Assembly (NCBI RefSeq): GCF_000695625.1
Contig: NZ_JMQI01000076.1
Coordinates: forward strand, 1-64,000
Origin: Amycolatopsis rifamycinica
GTDB taxonomy: Bacteria; Actinomycetota; Actinomycetes; Mycobacteriales; Pseudonocardiaceae
Reading direction: 5' to 3'
DNA length: 64,000 nt
The translations under genes were made by a program, and so were the position numbers. Shown piece by piece: positions 45,317-53,808 of this stretch. Under the pieces are notes generated by a model. It did no database searches. It saw nothing but the letters and a program-made list of their open reading frames with translations, and had not been told where the DNA came from. Numbering within the stretch: the stretch's first letter is position 1; each line of letters opens with the position of its first letter.

Positions 45317-46240
45317 TCACCAGCCGCGCTCGGCGAGGCGGTGGGGCTCCGGCAGCTCCTCGACGTTGATGCCGACCATCGCCTCGCCCAGGCCGCGCGA
45401 GACCTTCGCCAGCACGTCCGGGTCGTCGTAGAACGTCGTCGCCTTGACGATCGCCTCGGCGCGCTGGGCGGGGTTGCCGGACTTGAAGATGCCCGAGCCG
45501 ACGAACACGCCCTCGGCACCCAGCTGCATCATCATCGCCGCGTCGGCCGGGGTGGCGATGCCGCCCGCGGTGAACAGCACCACCGGCAGCTTGCCCGCCT
45601 CGGCGACCTCCTTCACCAGCTCGTACGGCGCCTGAAGCTCCTTCGCCGCGACGAACAGCTCGTCCTCGGGCAGGTTCTGCAGCCGCCGGATCTCCTGGCG
45701 GATCTTGCGCATGTGCGTGGTGGCGTTGGAGACGTCACCGGTGCCGGCCTCGCCCTTGGAGCGGATCATCGCCGCGCCCTCGGTGATCCGGCGCAGCGCT
45801 TCGCCCAGGTGGGTCGCGCCGCAGACGAAGGGCACGGTGAACGCCCACTTGTCGATGTGGTTGGCGTAGTCGGCCGGGGTGAGGACCTCGGACTCGTCGA
45901 CGTAGTCCACGCCGAGGGACTGCAGGACCTGCGCCTCGACGAAGTGGCCGATGCGGGCCTTGGCCATCACGGGGATCGAGACGGCCTCGATGATGCCGTC
46001 GATCAGGTCGGGGTCGCTCATCCGGGCGACGCCGCCCTGGGCGCGGATGTCGGCGGGCACGCGCTCCAGCGCCATCACCGCGACCGCGCCGGCGTCTTCG
46101 GCGATCTTGGCCTGCTCGGCGGTGACCACGTCCATGATCACGCCGCCCTTGAGCATCTCGGCCATGCCGCGCTTCACCTTGGCGGTGCCGGTGACGGACT
46201 GGACGGTGCCGCTGGTGGGGGTGGGCTGCTGCTCGGACAC
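45317..46240 (-). CDS. pdxS: pyridoxal 5'-phosphate synthase subunit PdxS
   Basis: A 307-aa beta/alpha barrel that makes PLP from ribose 5-phosphate, glyceraldehyde 3-phosphate and ammonia. Catalytic landmarks are 'KRGMAEMLKGGVIMDVV' (Asp, Lys) and 'PVMAKARIGHFVEAQ' with its Lys; 'GIATPADAAMMMQLGAEGVF' is the phosphate site. GTG 46240 is preferred because AAAGG lies 7 nt upstream; GTG 46258 is also open. Very strongly conserved. Confidence 0.98.
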   Translation of the reverse strand: MSEQQPTPTSGTVQSVTGTAKVKRGMAEMLKGGVIMDVVTAEQAKIAEDAGAVAVMALERVPADIRAQGGVARMSDPDLIDGIIEAVSIPVMAKARIGHFVEAQVLQSLGVDYVDESEVLTPADYANHIDKWAFTVPFVCGATHLGEALRRITEGAAMIRSKGEAGTGDVSNATTHMRKIRQEIRRLQNLPEDELFVAAKELQAPYELVKEVAEAGKLPVVLFTAGGIATPADAAMMMQLGAEGVFVGSGIFKSGNPAQRAEAIVKATTFYDDPDVLAKVSRGLGEAMVGINVEELPEPHRLAERGW

Positions 46241-46327
46241 GACGAGGCCTTTCGACACGGTTCGGGGGTGGACGATCCGAGCGTAGGTCGGCGGTGGACC
46301 CTTGAAGCAGGCCAGTACGCGGCTATC

Positions 46328-47311
46328 TCAGCAGTCCACTTCGCCGGTGCCCGCGACCAGGGCTTCCGCGAGCGAAGTGCGCGCGTAGAGCACGTGACGT
46401 CCGGCACGATGCCGCTTGACCAGGCCCGCGGCGTTCAGGATGCCGAGGTGCTGCGACACCGCGCCGGCGCTCAGCTCGGTCCGGCGGGCCAGCTCCGCGG
46501 TGGACGCCGGCGCGGCCAGCTCGGCCAGCAGCATCGCCCGGCCGCGGCCCACCACGGCGGCCAGCGCGCCGGGCGCGGTGGCCGTACCGGTCTCCCACAG
46601 CGTCGCGATCCCGCGCGGCGGGTAGCGCAGCACCGGCTGCCAGCGCGCGTCGGTCTTGGAGAACACCCGCGGCCAGACGAACGCCGAGGGCACCAGCACG
46701 AGGCCACGCCCGTCCAGCGGCACCGCGGCGTGCAGGTGCCGGTGCGCCACCGTGAGCGTGCCGCCCTCCCAGCGGACCAGCGGGGTGAGGTCGTTGAACA
46801 GCTCGGCGGCCCCGCCCTCGGCCAGCAGCCGGGACCGGTACAGCACGTCGGCTTCGAGCAGCGCGCGGATCCGTGGCCAGTCGGGGGCCAGCACGAGGTG
46901 CCAGTACCGCTCCATCAGCGTCGCGAGCCGGTCCAGGCCCGCCTCCGGCTCGCGGTGGAGGCGGGCCAGCGCCGGCGAGCGCGGCCCGGCCATCCCGTCC
47001 AGTTCGCGCCGGACCAGGCGGGCGGGCACGTCCCGCAGGTCGGCGAGCTCGTCGGCCAGGTCGGGCAGCGGCGTCGACGGCGTGCCGGCCAGGAACCCGG
47101 GCAGGTGCCGCAGCGGCACGAGCTCGCGCAGCAGCCCGATGTCGAGCCCGGCCTCCTCCAGCGCCGCGGTGGCGCGCTTGATCCACGGCAGGTGCAGGGC
47201 GTGCTGCCCCGGGGAGTTCAGGACGCGGACGCTCGCGACGATCTCCCAGGCCGGGGAGAACGCGAACCGGGTGTGCGCGAGGTCCTCTGTGGAGAATGCC
47301 AGGTCGAGCAC
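46328..47311 (-). CDS. ArsR-like HTH regulator with DUF5937-type N-terminus
   Basis: A 327-aa protein: the first 240 residues form the helical region typical of actinobacterial ArsR/DUF5937 fusions ('FAFSPAWEIVASVRVL'), and the last 80 hold an ArsR winged helix ('LARRTELSAGAVSQHLGILN', 'AAGLVKRHRAGRHVLYARTS'). GTG 47311 has AGGAGG 6 nt upstream. It lies immediately downstream of the FAD-oxidase gene on the same strand, 33 nt apart, and may be in one operon with it. Confidence 0.9.
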   Translation of the reverse strand: MLDLAFSTEDLAHTRFAFSPAWEIVASVRVLNSPGQHALHLPWIKRATAALEEAGLDIGLLRELVPLRHLPGFLAGTPSTPLPDLADELADLRDVPARLVRRELDGMAGPRSPALARLHREPEAGLDRLATLMERYWHLVLAPDWPRIRALLEADVLYRSRLLAEGGAAELFNDLTPLVRWEGGTLTVAHRHLHAAVPLDGRGLVLVPSAFVWPRVFSKTDARWQPVLRYPPRGIATLWETGTATAPGALAAVVGRGRAMLLAELAAPASTAELARRTELSAGAVSQHLGILNAAGLVKRHRAGRHVLYARTSLAEALVAGTGEVDC

Positions 47312-47344
47312 CGTTGCCTCCTGCCCGCGGGAATCCGGCGCAGT

Positions 47345-48787
47345 CTAGGACTCTCCCATGTGGACGGTCGAGCGGGGCCCGGACAGCCCTTGCGGGAAGG
47401 CGAAAACCCCGTGCGGGTCGTACTTCCGGGCGATGGCGCGCAGCCGCGGCAGATTGACCCCGTAGTACGCCCGCGCCCAGTCCGGCATGTCCGGGTCGAG
47501 GTAGTTGACGTACCCGGTGGTGCCGAACTCCGGCCCCAGCCCGTCGCGCACGGCCGCCAGCGCGCGCCGGGCCTCGGCCTCGCCGCCGTCCTCGGGCGTG
47601 GCGCCGTGCAGGAACTGGAAGCTCGCCAGGGCGGACCGGTGGGGAAAGGCCGTCTCGCGGGCGCCGACGCGGGCGATCGCGCCGCCCGCGGAGTCGATGA
47701 GCGTCCCGACGCGCGGGGACCGGGTCAGCACCTCGACGACCGCGGCCGGGTCGTCGACGGGCCGCAGCAGCATGCGCGAGGTCCCGACGTACGCGGCCCG
47801 GGCCGCGGTCGCCCCAGGCCGGGCTTCGTGGTCGTCGAACGACCGCAGCGCGCTCAGGTGGTCCCGCGTTCGCGCCGCCCGTTCGGCGGGCGAGGTACCC
47901 ACGCGGCGGACGAGGTCGTCGAGCAGGGGCTTCAGCCGGGCTTCGGGACCGAGGAACGTTCCGTTGGTTTCGGCGGTCGCCGCGCCGATGTTGACCCCCG
48001 ACCACAGCTCGTCCGGCATCCCCGGCAGCCACTCCTGCCAGCCGGCCAGCAGCGCGGCCTGGGTGCCCGGCGGGAAGACGAGCTTGTAGGTGACGACGTC
48101 CGCGATGGGCACGGTCGAGAAGGTGAAGCCGGTGACGATCCCGAAGTTGCCACCACCCCCGCCGCGCAGCGCCCAGAACAGGTCCGGTTCCGCGGCCCTC
48201 GACACCGTGCGCACGTGGCCGTCGGCGGTGACGATCCGGGCCGCTTCCAGGTGGTCGCACGTCAGCCCGTGCTTCCGGTCGACCAAGCCGACGCCGCCGC
48301 CGAGGGCTAGCCCGGCGATGCCGACGGTCTCGCAGGAACCGGCCGGCAGGACCCGGCCGTGCGCGGCCAGCGTCGTCGCGATCGGCCCCAGCCGGGCACC
48401 CGCGCCGATCGCCGCGCGGCCGTCCGGACGCACGTCGACGCCGGAAAAGCGGCTCAGGTCCACCACGATCCCGCCGTCCACAGTGGAGTAGCCGGGATAG
48501 CTGTGCCCGCCGCTGCGCGCGGCGACCGGCAGCCCGTGCCGGGCGGCGAACCCGACCGCGGCCTGCACGTCCTCGACGCGCGCCGCGCCGACGACCGCGG
48601 CCGGCATCCGGTGGTCGTACATCGTGAAGAAGCCCTGCTTGGCCTCGGGGTAGCCCGGGTCGCCCGGCCGGAACAGCGGCCCCGCGAGCCGCTTCCGCAG
48701 CCGCTCCCAGTCGTCCCGCGGGGGCCGGCCCGCCAGGCCCGCCACCGGCACCGCCCCGGAAATGCGCAAAAAAGCCCGCCTGTCCAT
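47345..48787 (-). CDS. Tat-exported FAD-linked oxidase, BBE-type
   Basis: A 480-aa PCMH-type flavoprotein. A twin-arginine-like leader starts 'MDRRAFLRISGAVPVAGLAG'. His95 in 'ARSGGHSYPGY' and Cys152 in 'GSCETVGIAGLALGGG' are placed as the bicovalent FAD anchors of berberine-bridge enzymes; the C-terminal BBE segment is 'YYGVNLPRLRAIARKYDP'. Such enzymes oxidise sugars or secondary metabolites. ATG 48787 follows GGGGGAG. It is divergent from the EF-G2 gene. Substrate unknown. Confidence 0.93.
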   Translation of the reverse strand: MDRRAFLRISGAVPVAGLAGRPPRDDWERLRKRLAGPLFRPGDPGYPEAKQGFFTMYDHRMPAAVVGAARVEDVQAAVGFAARHGLPVAARSGGHSYPGYSTVDGGIVVDLSRFSGVDVRPDGRAAIGAGARLGPIATTLAAHGRVLPAGSCETVGIAGLALGGGVGLVDRKHGLTCDHLEAARIVTADGHVRTVSRAAEPDLFWALRGGGGGNFGIVTGFTFSTVPIADVVTYKLVFPPGTQAALLAGWQEWLPGMPDELWSGVNIGAATAETNGTFLGPEARLKPLLDDLVRRVGTSPAERAARTRDHLSALRSFDDHEARPGATAARAAYVGTSRMLLRPVDDPAAVVEVLTRSPRVGTLIDSAGGAIARVGARETAFPHRSALASFQFLHGATPEDGGEAEARRALAAVRDGLGPEFGTTGYVNYLDPDMPDWARAYYGVNLPRLRAIARKYDPHGVFAFPQGLSGPRSTVHMGES

Positions 48788-48920
48788 GCCGCTCCCCCTC
48801 GCACCGCGCCTCCCCCGGGGCATTCGGCTGGTCCCGGGGGCCTTGCCTTGCCGGGACCAGGGTAGCGGGTGTGTGATCGAGGACACATCCCGTACACCAG
48901 CCGTTCGCCGAGGAGTCGTC

Positions 48921-51029
48921 ATGGCCGACAAACAAGCCAAGAACGCCGACGCCGGGGCCGCCGTCGCTGTGGACGACCCCGCCAAGGTCCGCAACGTCGT
49001 GCTCGTCGGGCCGGCCGGGTCCGGGAAGACCACCCTCGCCGAAGCCCTGCTCGCCGCGTCCGGCACGGTGCCGCGGGCGGGCTCGGTGGTCGACGGCACG
49101 ACCGTGTGCGACCACGACCCGGCGGCGGTCCGCCAGCAGCGCTCGGTCGGCCTTTCGGTGGCGCCGGTGCTGCACCAGGGCCACAAGATCAACCTGATCG
49201 ACACGCCCGGGTACGCGGACTTCGTCGGGGAGCTGCGGGCCGGGCTGCGGGCGGCCGACGCGGCGTTGTTCGTCGTCTCCGCCGCCGAGGGCGTCGACGC
49301 GGCGACGGTCGCGGTGTGGGAGGAGTGCGCCGCGGTCGGGATGCCGCGCGCGGTCGTCGTCTCCCGGCTCGACCACCACCGGGCCGACGCGATGGCCGAG
49401 ATGGCCGCCTGCCAGGCCGCGTTCGGCGCCGGGGTGCTGCCGCTGTACCTGCCCGCGGGCGACGGCCTGGTCGGGCTGATCACCCAGCGGTACTTCGACT
49501 ACTCGGGCGGCTACCCGCCGAAGGTCGGCGAACCCGCCGCGGCCGACCTCGAGCGGATGGCCGAGGCCCGCAACGAGCTGATCGAAGGCGTGATCGCCGA
49601 GAGCGAGGACGAGTCCCTGATGGACCGCTACCTCGCCGGCGAGGAGATCCCCGAGGCCACCCTCATCGCCGACCTCGAAACCGCCGTCGCGCGCGGGTCC
49701 TTCCACCCCGTCATCCCGGTGTGCTCGACCAGCGGCGTCGGCCTGGCCGAGGTGCTCGACGGCATCGTCCGCGCGTTCCCCTCCCCGCTGGAGCACCGGC
49801 CCCCCGAGGTCACCACGCCGGACGGCGGCGAGCACGCCGCCATCACCGCCGACCCCGCCGGCCCCCTCGCCGCGGAGGTCGTCCGGACGGCGGTGGACTC
49901 CTACGTCGGCCGGGTGTCACTCGTCCGGGTGTTTTCCGGGACGCTGCGGCCCGAACGGCCGGTGCACGTGTCCGGGCACGGCCTCGCCGAGCGCGGCCAC
50001 GAAGACCACGACGCCGACGAGCGCGTCGCCCACCTGTATTCGCCGCTCGGTTCCGCCCTGCGGGAAGTGCCCTACTGCGTCGCGGGCGACCTCTGCGCGC
50101 TGACGAAGGTCGGCTCGGCGGAGACCGGCGACACCGTCTCCTCCCCCGACGACCCGCTGCTGATGGAGCCGTGGGCGATGCCGGAACCGCTGCTGCCGGT
50201 GGCGGTCGTCGCGAAGACCCGCAGCGACGAGGACACCCTGGCCCGCAACCTTTCCCGCCTGGTCGCCGGCGACCCGACCCTGCGGCTGGACCGCAACGCC
50301 GAGACCGGCCAGCTGGTGCTGTGGTGCATGGGCGAGGCCCACGCCGACGTCGTGCTGTCGAGGCTGCGCGCGGGCGGCGCCGACGTCGACACCGAGCCGG
50401 TGAAGATCAGCCTGCGCTCGACGTTCAGCAAGCCGGCCAAGGGCCACGGGCGGCACGTGAAGCAGTCCGGCGGGCACGGCCAGTTCGCCGTCTGCGACAT
50501 CGAGGTCGAGCCGCTGCCGCGCGGCAGCGGCTTCCAGTTCGTGGACAAGGTCGTCGGCGGCGCGGTGCCGCACCAGTTCATCCCGAGCGTGGAGAAGGGC
50601 GTGCGCGCCCAGCTGGCGCGCGGCCTCGCCGACGGCCACCCGGTCGTCGACGTCAAGGTGACCCTGGTCGACGGCAAGGCCCACAGCGTGGATTCCTCGG
50701 ACGCGGCGTTCCAGACGGCGGGTGCGCTGGCCCTGCGCGAGGCCGCGGCGAACGGCCACATCACGATGCTGGAACCCCTGGAGGAGGTGGCGATCCGGCT
50801 CCCGGACGAGCACCTCGGCACGGTGCTGGGCGACCTGTCCTCCCGCCGCGGCCGCGTCCTGGGCACCGAAGCCGGCGAAGGCGGCCGGACGGTGATCAAG
50901 GCGGAGGTCCCGGCCACCGAACTGGTCCGCTACCTCATCGACCTGCGTTCGATGACCTCGGGCACGGCCACGTTCACCCGCCGCCACGCGAGGTTCGAGC
51001 CCATGCCGGAAGGAATGGCCGTCCACTGA
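48921..51029 (+). CDS. fusA2: elongation factor G-like protein (EF-G2)
   Basis: A 702-aa translational GTPase with all EF-G domains. G1 is 'VGPAGSGKTT', G3 'DTPGYADF'; the G4 NKxD motif is changed to 'SRLD' as in other EF-G2/FusA2-type proteins (compare M. tuberculosis Rv0120c). The switch I region is altered relative to EF-G ('RQQRSVGLSVAPVLHQGHKI'). EF-G2 proteins bind ribosomes but their role is unclear. ATG 48921 with AGGAG 6 nt upstream. Single gene. Confidence 0.95.
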   Translation: MADKQAKNADAGAAVAVDDPAKVRNVVLVGPAGSGKTTLAEALLAASGTVPRAGSVVDGTTVCDHDPAAVRQQRSVGLSVAPVLHQGHKINLIDTPGYADFVGELRAGLRAADAALFVVSAAEGVDAATVAVWEECAAVGMPRAVVVSRLDHHRADAMAEMAACQAAFGAGVLPLYLPAGDGLVGLITQRYFDYSGGYPPKVGEPAAADLERMAEARNELIEGVIAESEDESLMDRYLAGEEIPEATLIADLETAVARGSFHPVIPVCSTSGVGLAEVLDGIVRAFPSPLEHRPPEVTTPDGGEHAAITADPAGPLAAEVVRTAVDSYVGRVSLVRVFSGTLRPERPVHVSGHGLAERGHEDHDADERVAHLYSPLGSALREVPYCVAGDLCALTKVGSAETGDTVSSPDDPLLMEPWAMPEPLLPVAVVAKTRSDEDTLARNLSRLVAGDPTLRLDRNAETGQLVLWCMGEAHADVVLSRLRAGGADVDTEPVKISLRSTFSKPAKGHGRHVKQSGGHGQFAVCDIEVEPLPRGSGFQFVDKVVGGAVPHQFIPSVEKGVRAQLARGLADGHPVVDVKVTLVDGKAHSVDSSDAAFQTAGALALREAAANGHITMLEPLEEVAIRLPDEHLGTVLGDLSSRRGRVLGTEAGEGGRTVIKAEVPATELVRYLIDLRSMTSGTATFTRRHARFEPMPEGMAVH

Positions 51030-51034
51030 ACCGC

Positions 51035-51078
51035 TCGTGAGTGGTAAGGCGGGTCAGAATCCTCCTTACCACTCACGA
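51035..51078. repeat. GTGAGTGGTAAGG-type hairpin repeat, copy 2
   Basis: TCGTGAGTGGTAAGG (51035-51049) pairs perfectly with its complement at 51064-51078 around a 14-nt loop. It lies between the convergent EF-G2 and XdhC-like genes and can terminate both. It matches the copy at 32876-32919 in outer and inner parts. Confidence 0.85.
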
Positions 51079-51089
51079 CCGGGGTGGCG

Positions 51090-51593
51090 TCAGAAGTCGA
51101 AGCCGCCGGGGCGGTGGTTGCGGTCGGCGATCAGGCCGGCCAGGGTCGCGAGGGCGATTTCGGGCGGGGTGCGGGAGCCGATGTTCAGGCCCACCGGGCG
51201 GTGCACCCGGGCGATGTCGGACTCCGGCACGCCGAGGGCCTGCAGGGCGGCGACGTGCGGGCCCGGGTGACGCGGGTTGCCGAGCACGCCCACCCAGCGC
51301 GGCTTGCCCTCGAGTGCGGCCTTGAGGACTGTGCCCAGCTCGGGGCGGTGGTGGTCGGTGACGACCACGTCCGCGGACACGTCGAGCGACGGCAGCACGG
51401 TGTCCGCCTCGAACCCCTCGGGCACGTCCGTGACGCGCGCGGGGTCGGGCTCGAACAGCGCCACGTGGTAGCCGACCTCACGGGCGAACTTCAGCAGGGA
51501 CCGGGACACCGGCGACGCGAACACCGCCACCAGGGTCCGCAGCCCGGGGTCGGCCGGGGCCGTGCCGTGCGCGACGTCGCAGGTCTCACTCAT
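51090..51593 (-). CDS. XdhC-like Rossmann-domain protein
   Basis: A 167-aa protein matching only the C-terminal (XdhC_C) NAD-binding-like domain of XdhC/CoxI: 'LLKFAREVGYHVALFEPDPA', 'DVVVTDHHRPELGTVL' and 'HRPVGLNIGSRTPPEIALATL'. The N-terminal CxxxG domain of full XdhC is absent. XdhC proteins help insert modified molybdenum cofactor. No xanthine dehydrogenase genes lie near. Start ATG 51593. Confidence 0.87.
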   Translation of the reverse strand: MSETCDVAHGTAPADPGLRTLVAVFASPVSRSLLKFAREVGYHVALFEPDPARVTDVPEGFEADTVLPSLDVSADVVVTDHHRPELGTVLKAALEGKPRWVGVLGNPRHPGPHVAALQALGVPESDIARVHRPVGLNIGSRTPPEIALATLAGLIADRNHRPGGFDF

Positions 51594-51606
51594 GCCGCCC
51601 AGTGTG

Positions 51607-51876
51607 TCAGCCGCCGGCCTGCTCGCCCACCGTCACGCGGAACTGCCACACGTCCGTCCGGCCCTTCACCAGCACCAGGTACCCGTCGCTCACCCGCAGC
51701 ACGACCCGCTTCTGCGGCGACGACGGCCGCGGCGGCCGGTGCTGCTTGGCCAGCAGGTACGCCTCGTCGAACGCGGTGTCGCGGTCCGGGTAGCCCGCCG
51801 CGTCGGCGACTCCCCAGCCGCGGCCGTCCCCCGCGCCGCCCTGCTCTTCGATGACGACCCACCACATCGGACTCAT
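51607..51876 (-). CDS. small paralogous protein A (89 aa)
   Basis: An 89-aa protein beginning 'MSPMWWVVIEEQGG' and ending 'YLVLVKGRTDVWQFRVTV'. It is clearly paralogous to the next gene (84 aa): both have MWWVV(I/V)EEQ, a middle 'PDR(D/E)TA...A' helix, 'SP(Q/K)' and a final beta segment 'GYLV(L/V)V.GRT..(F/W).FR'. No signal or membrane segment. I do not recognise the family. Confidence 0.75.
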   Translation of the reverse strand: MSPMWWVVIEEQGGAGDGRGWGVADAAGYPDRDTAFDEAYLLAKQHRPPRPSSPQKRVVLRVSDGYLVLVKGRTDVWQFRVTVGEQAGG

Positions 51877-51909
51877 GCCGCTTCCGACGCGGTCCGGGCG
51901 TCAACGGTT

Positions 51910-52164
51910 TCAGACCTCTTCGAGCACGCTCAGCCGGAAATGGAACGTCGACGTCCGGCCCTCGACGACCACCAGGTACCCGCCCGGGCCCCGCAGCACC
52001 TTCCGCGACTTCGGCGACCACGGGTAGGCGGGCTGGTACTCGCGGGCCAGCCGCAGCGCCTCGGCCTCGGCGGTCTCCCGGTCCGGCTGCGGGAACGTCT
52101 CCGACAGCGACCATTCCCGGCCGTCACCCATGCCGCGCTGCTCCTCGACGACCACCCACCACAT
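51910..52164 (-). CDS. small paralogous protein B (84 aa)
   Basis: An 84-aa protein 'MWWVVVEEQRGMGDGREWSL' to 'GGYLVVVEGRTSTFHFRLSV'. It is a tandem duplicate of the preceding gene (see its entry), 33 nt apart, and starts 1 nt beyond the stop of the LemA-like membrane protein gene, so it is probably in the pimA operon. Function unknown. Confidence 0.78.
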   Translation of the reverse strand: MWWVVVEEQRGMGDGREWSLSETFPQPDRETAEAEALRLAREYQPAYPWSPKSRKVLRGPGGYLVVVEGRTSTFHFRLSVLEEV

Positions 52165-52165
52165 G

Positions 52166-52648
52166 TCAGACCTCCGGCTCGGCGAACTCGAAGTACTCCG
52201 GCAACGGCGCGGTCCCCGCGAGGCGGAAGTACCGCACCTTCCGCCGCCGGCGCAGCCGCAGCGTGTCGCGGACGGCGTCGTTGTGGACGCGGCGGGCGAT
52301 CACCACCCGGTGCTCGGCGTCGGTCAGCTCTTCGGCCAGCTCGGGCGGCAGGCCCGCCCGGTCGACGCGGCTCAGCTGCAGCGTCAGGTCACCCTCTTCG
52401 GCCTCGCGGTCCGCGCGCAGCGCCGCTTCGGCACGTTCGGCCGACGTCCGCAGCTCAGTGTCGCCCAGCACCGCCGCCACGGCGCGGGCCACCACCGCCC
52501 GGCGGGCCAGGGCGGCGTCGAGCGCGGCCCAGCCGGCGTCCGTGCGGACGTGCAGCCGGTCGAGCCGGTTCGCCGTCGCCACCAGGAAGAGCCCACCCAG
52601 CAGCACCACCAGGGCGAGCAGCGGGAGCAGCCAGCCGAGCACGCTCAC
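52166..52648 (-). CDS. LemA-like membrane protein
   Basis: A 160-aa protein with one N-terminal helix ('LLPLLALVVLLGGLFLVATA', residues 8-27) followed by a helical domain ('NRLDRLHVRTDAGWAALDAA' and 'LARRAVVARAVAAVL') reminiscent of LemA. GTG 52648 overlaps the pimA stop by 4 nt. In M. tuberculosis a membrane protein gene (Rv2609c) also follows pimA, so a link to PIM synthesis is possible but unproven. Confidence 0.75.
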   Translation of the reverse strand: MSVLGWLLPLLALVVLLGGLFLVATANRLDRLHVRTDAGWAALDAALARRAVVARAVAAVLGDTELRTSAERAEAALRADREAEEGDLTLQLSRVDRAGLPPELAEELTDAEHRVVIARRVHNDAVRDTLRLRRRRKVRYFRLAGTAPLPEYFEFAEPEV

Positions 52649-53805
52649 CGGGCGAGCTCCCGCTCGGGCGCCGCGACCCGCCGCGGGTCGGCGGCGACGG
52701 CCGTCTCGTAGACGCGCAGCACCTGCGTGGCCACCACCGACCAGTCGTACATCGTCACGCGCTCCCCCGCCGCCGCGGCCAGTGACGCCCGGCGCGCCGG
52801 GTCGCCGAGCAGCTCGCGCAGCCCGTCCGCGAGCGCGGCCGGGTCCCCGGTCTCGACGAGCAGGCCGGCACGGCCGTCGTCGAGCACCCGCCGGAACGAG
52901 TCGAGGCCGCTGGCCAGCACCGGGGTGCCGGCCGCCATCGCCTCGGTGAGGATCATCCCGAAGCTCTCGCCGCCGGTGTTGGGCGCGCAGTAGACGTCGA
53001 CGCTGCGCAGCGCCTGGGCCTTCACGTGGTCGTCGGCCTGGCCCAGCAGCTCCAGGTGCGGGGCCAGGTCCGGCCCGGCGTCGCGGCGCAGCTGGTCTTC
53101 GTCGCCGCGGCCGACCACGACCAGCCGCAGGTCCTCGAACTCCGGGAGGATCAGCCGCAGCGCCTCCAGCAGCACACCCATGCCCTTGCGCGGCTCGCCG
53201 AAGCGGCCGACGAACCCGACCGTGCCCCCGGCCCGCGGGTAGCCGGACAGCGGCAGCGCCGAGGAGAAGAACCCGACGTCGACGCCGTTCGGGATCTCCA
53301 CGGCGTCACCGCCCGCGTGCTCGACCTGGACGCGTCGGGCCAGCGCCGACACCGCGATCCGCGCGGTGATCTTCTCCAGCAGCGGCCGCAGCACCGGCTG
53401 GAACGCCGACAGCGTGCGCGAGCGCGTCGTCGCGGTGTGGAACGTCGCCACGATCGGGCCGTCCGCGATGAGCAGCGCCAGCAGCGACAGGCTCGGCGCG
53501 GCCGGTTCGTGCAGGTGCAGGACGTCGAAGTCGCCTTCGCGGATCCAGCGCCGCACCCGCGCGTAGGACACCGGGCCGAACTGCAGCCGGGCGACCGAGC
53601 CGTTGTACGGGATCCCGAGCGCCTTGCCGGCCGAGTGCACGAACTCCGGCAGCTCCGCGTCCTCGTCCGCGGGCGCCAGCACCGAGACCTGGTGCCCGCG
53701 CGCGAGCAGCGCCTTCGTCAGGTCGATCACGTGTCCCTGGACCCCGCCGGGCACGTCGAAGGAGTAGGGGCACACGATCCCGACCCGCATCGGCCGCGTG
53801 GCCAC
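52645..53805 (-). CDS. pimA: phosphatidyl-myo-inositol mannosyltransferase PimA
   Basis: A 386-aa GT4 enzyme that adds the first mannose from GDP-mannose to phosphatidylinositol at the inner membrane. Strong matches to known PimA: 'IVCPYSFDVPGGVQGHVIDL', 'FDVLHLHEPAAPSLSLLAL', 'NGVDVGFF', 'GRFGEPRKGMGVLLEAL' and 'NTGGESFGMILTEAMAAGTP' (the EX7E region). The first homologous residue is the Met at codon 6 (53790), which may be the true start; GTG 53805 is 3 nt after the acyltransferase stop. Confidence 0.96.
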   Translation of the reverse strand: MATRPMRVGIVCPYSFDVPGGVQGHVIDLTKALLARGHQVSVLAPADEDAELPEFVHSAGKALGIPYNGSVARLQFGPVSYARVRRWIREGDFDVLHLHEPAAPSLSLLALLIADGPIVATFHTATTRSRTLSAFQPVLRPLLEKITARIAVSALARRVQVEHAGGDAVEIPNGVDVGFFSSALPLSGYPRAGGTVGFVGRFGEPRKGMGVLLEALRLILPEFEDLRLVVVGRGDEDQLRRDAGPDLAPHLELLGQADDHVKAQALRSVDVYCAPNTGGESFGMILTEAMAAGTPVLASGLDSFRRVLDDGRAGLLVETGDPAALADGLRELLGDPARRASLAAAAGERVTMYDWSVVATQVLRVYETAVAADPRRVAAPERELAR

Positions 53806-53808
53806 CGC

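Noticed and set aside
44969..48310. A 1,113-codon plus-strand open frame antisense to pdxS and the FAD oxidase
   Set aside because: The opposite strand encodes well-conserved proteins; composition of the frame is typical of an antisense shadow.
51090..51593. Molybdenum hydroxylase operon
   Set aside because: Only an XdhC C-terminal domain is present; no dehydrogenase or cofactor genes nearby.
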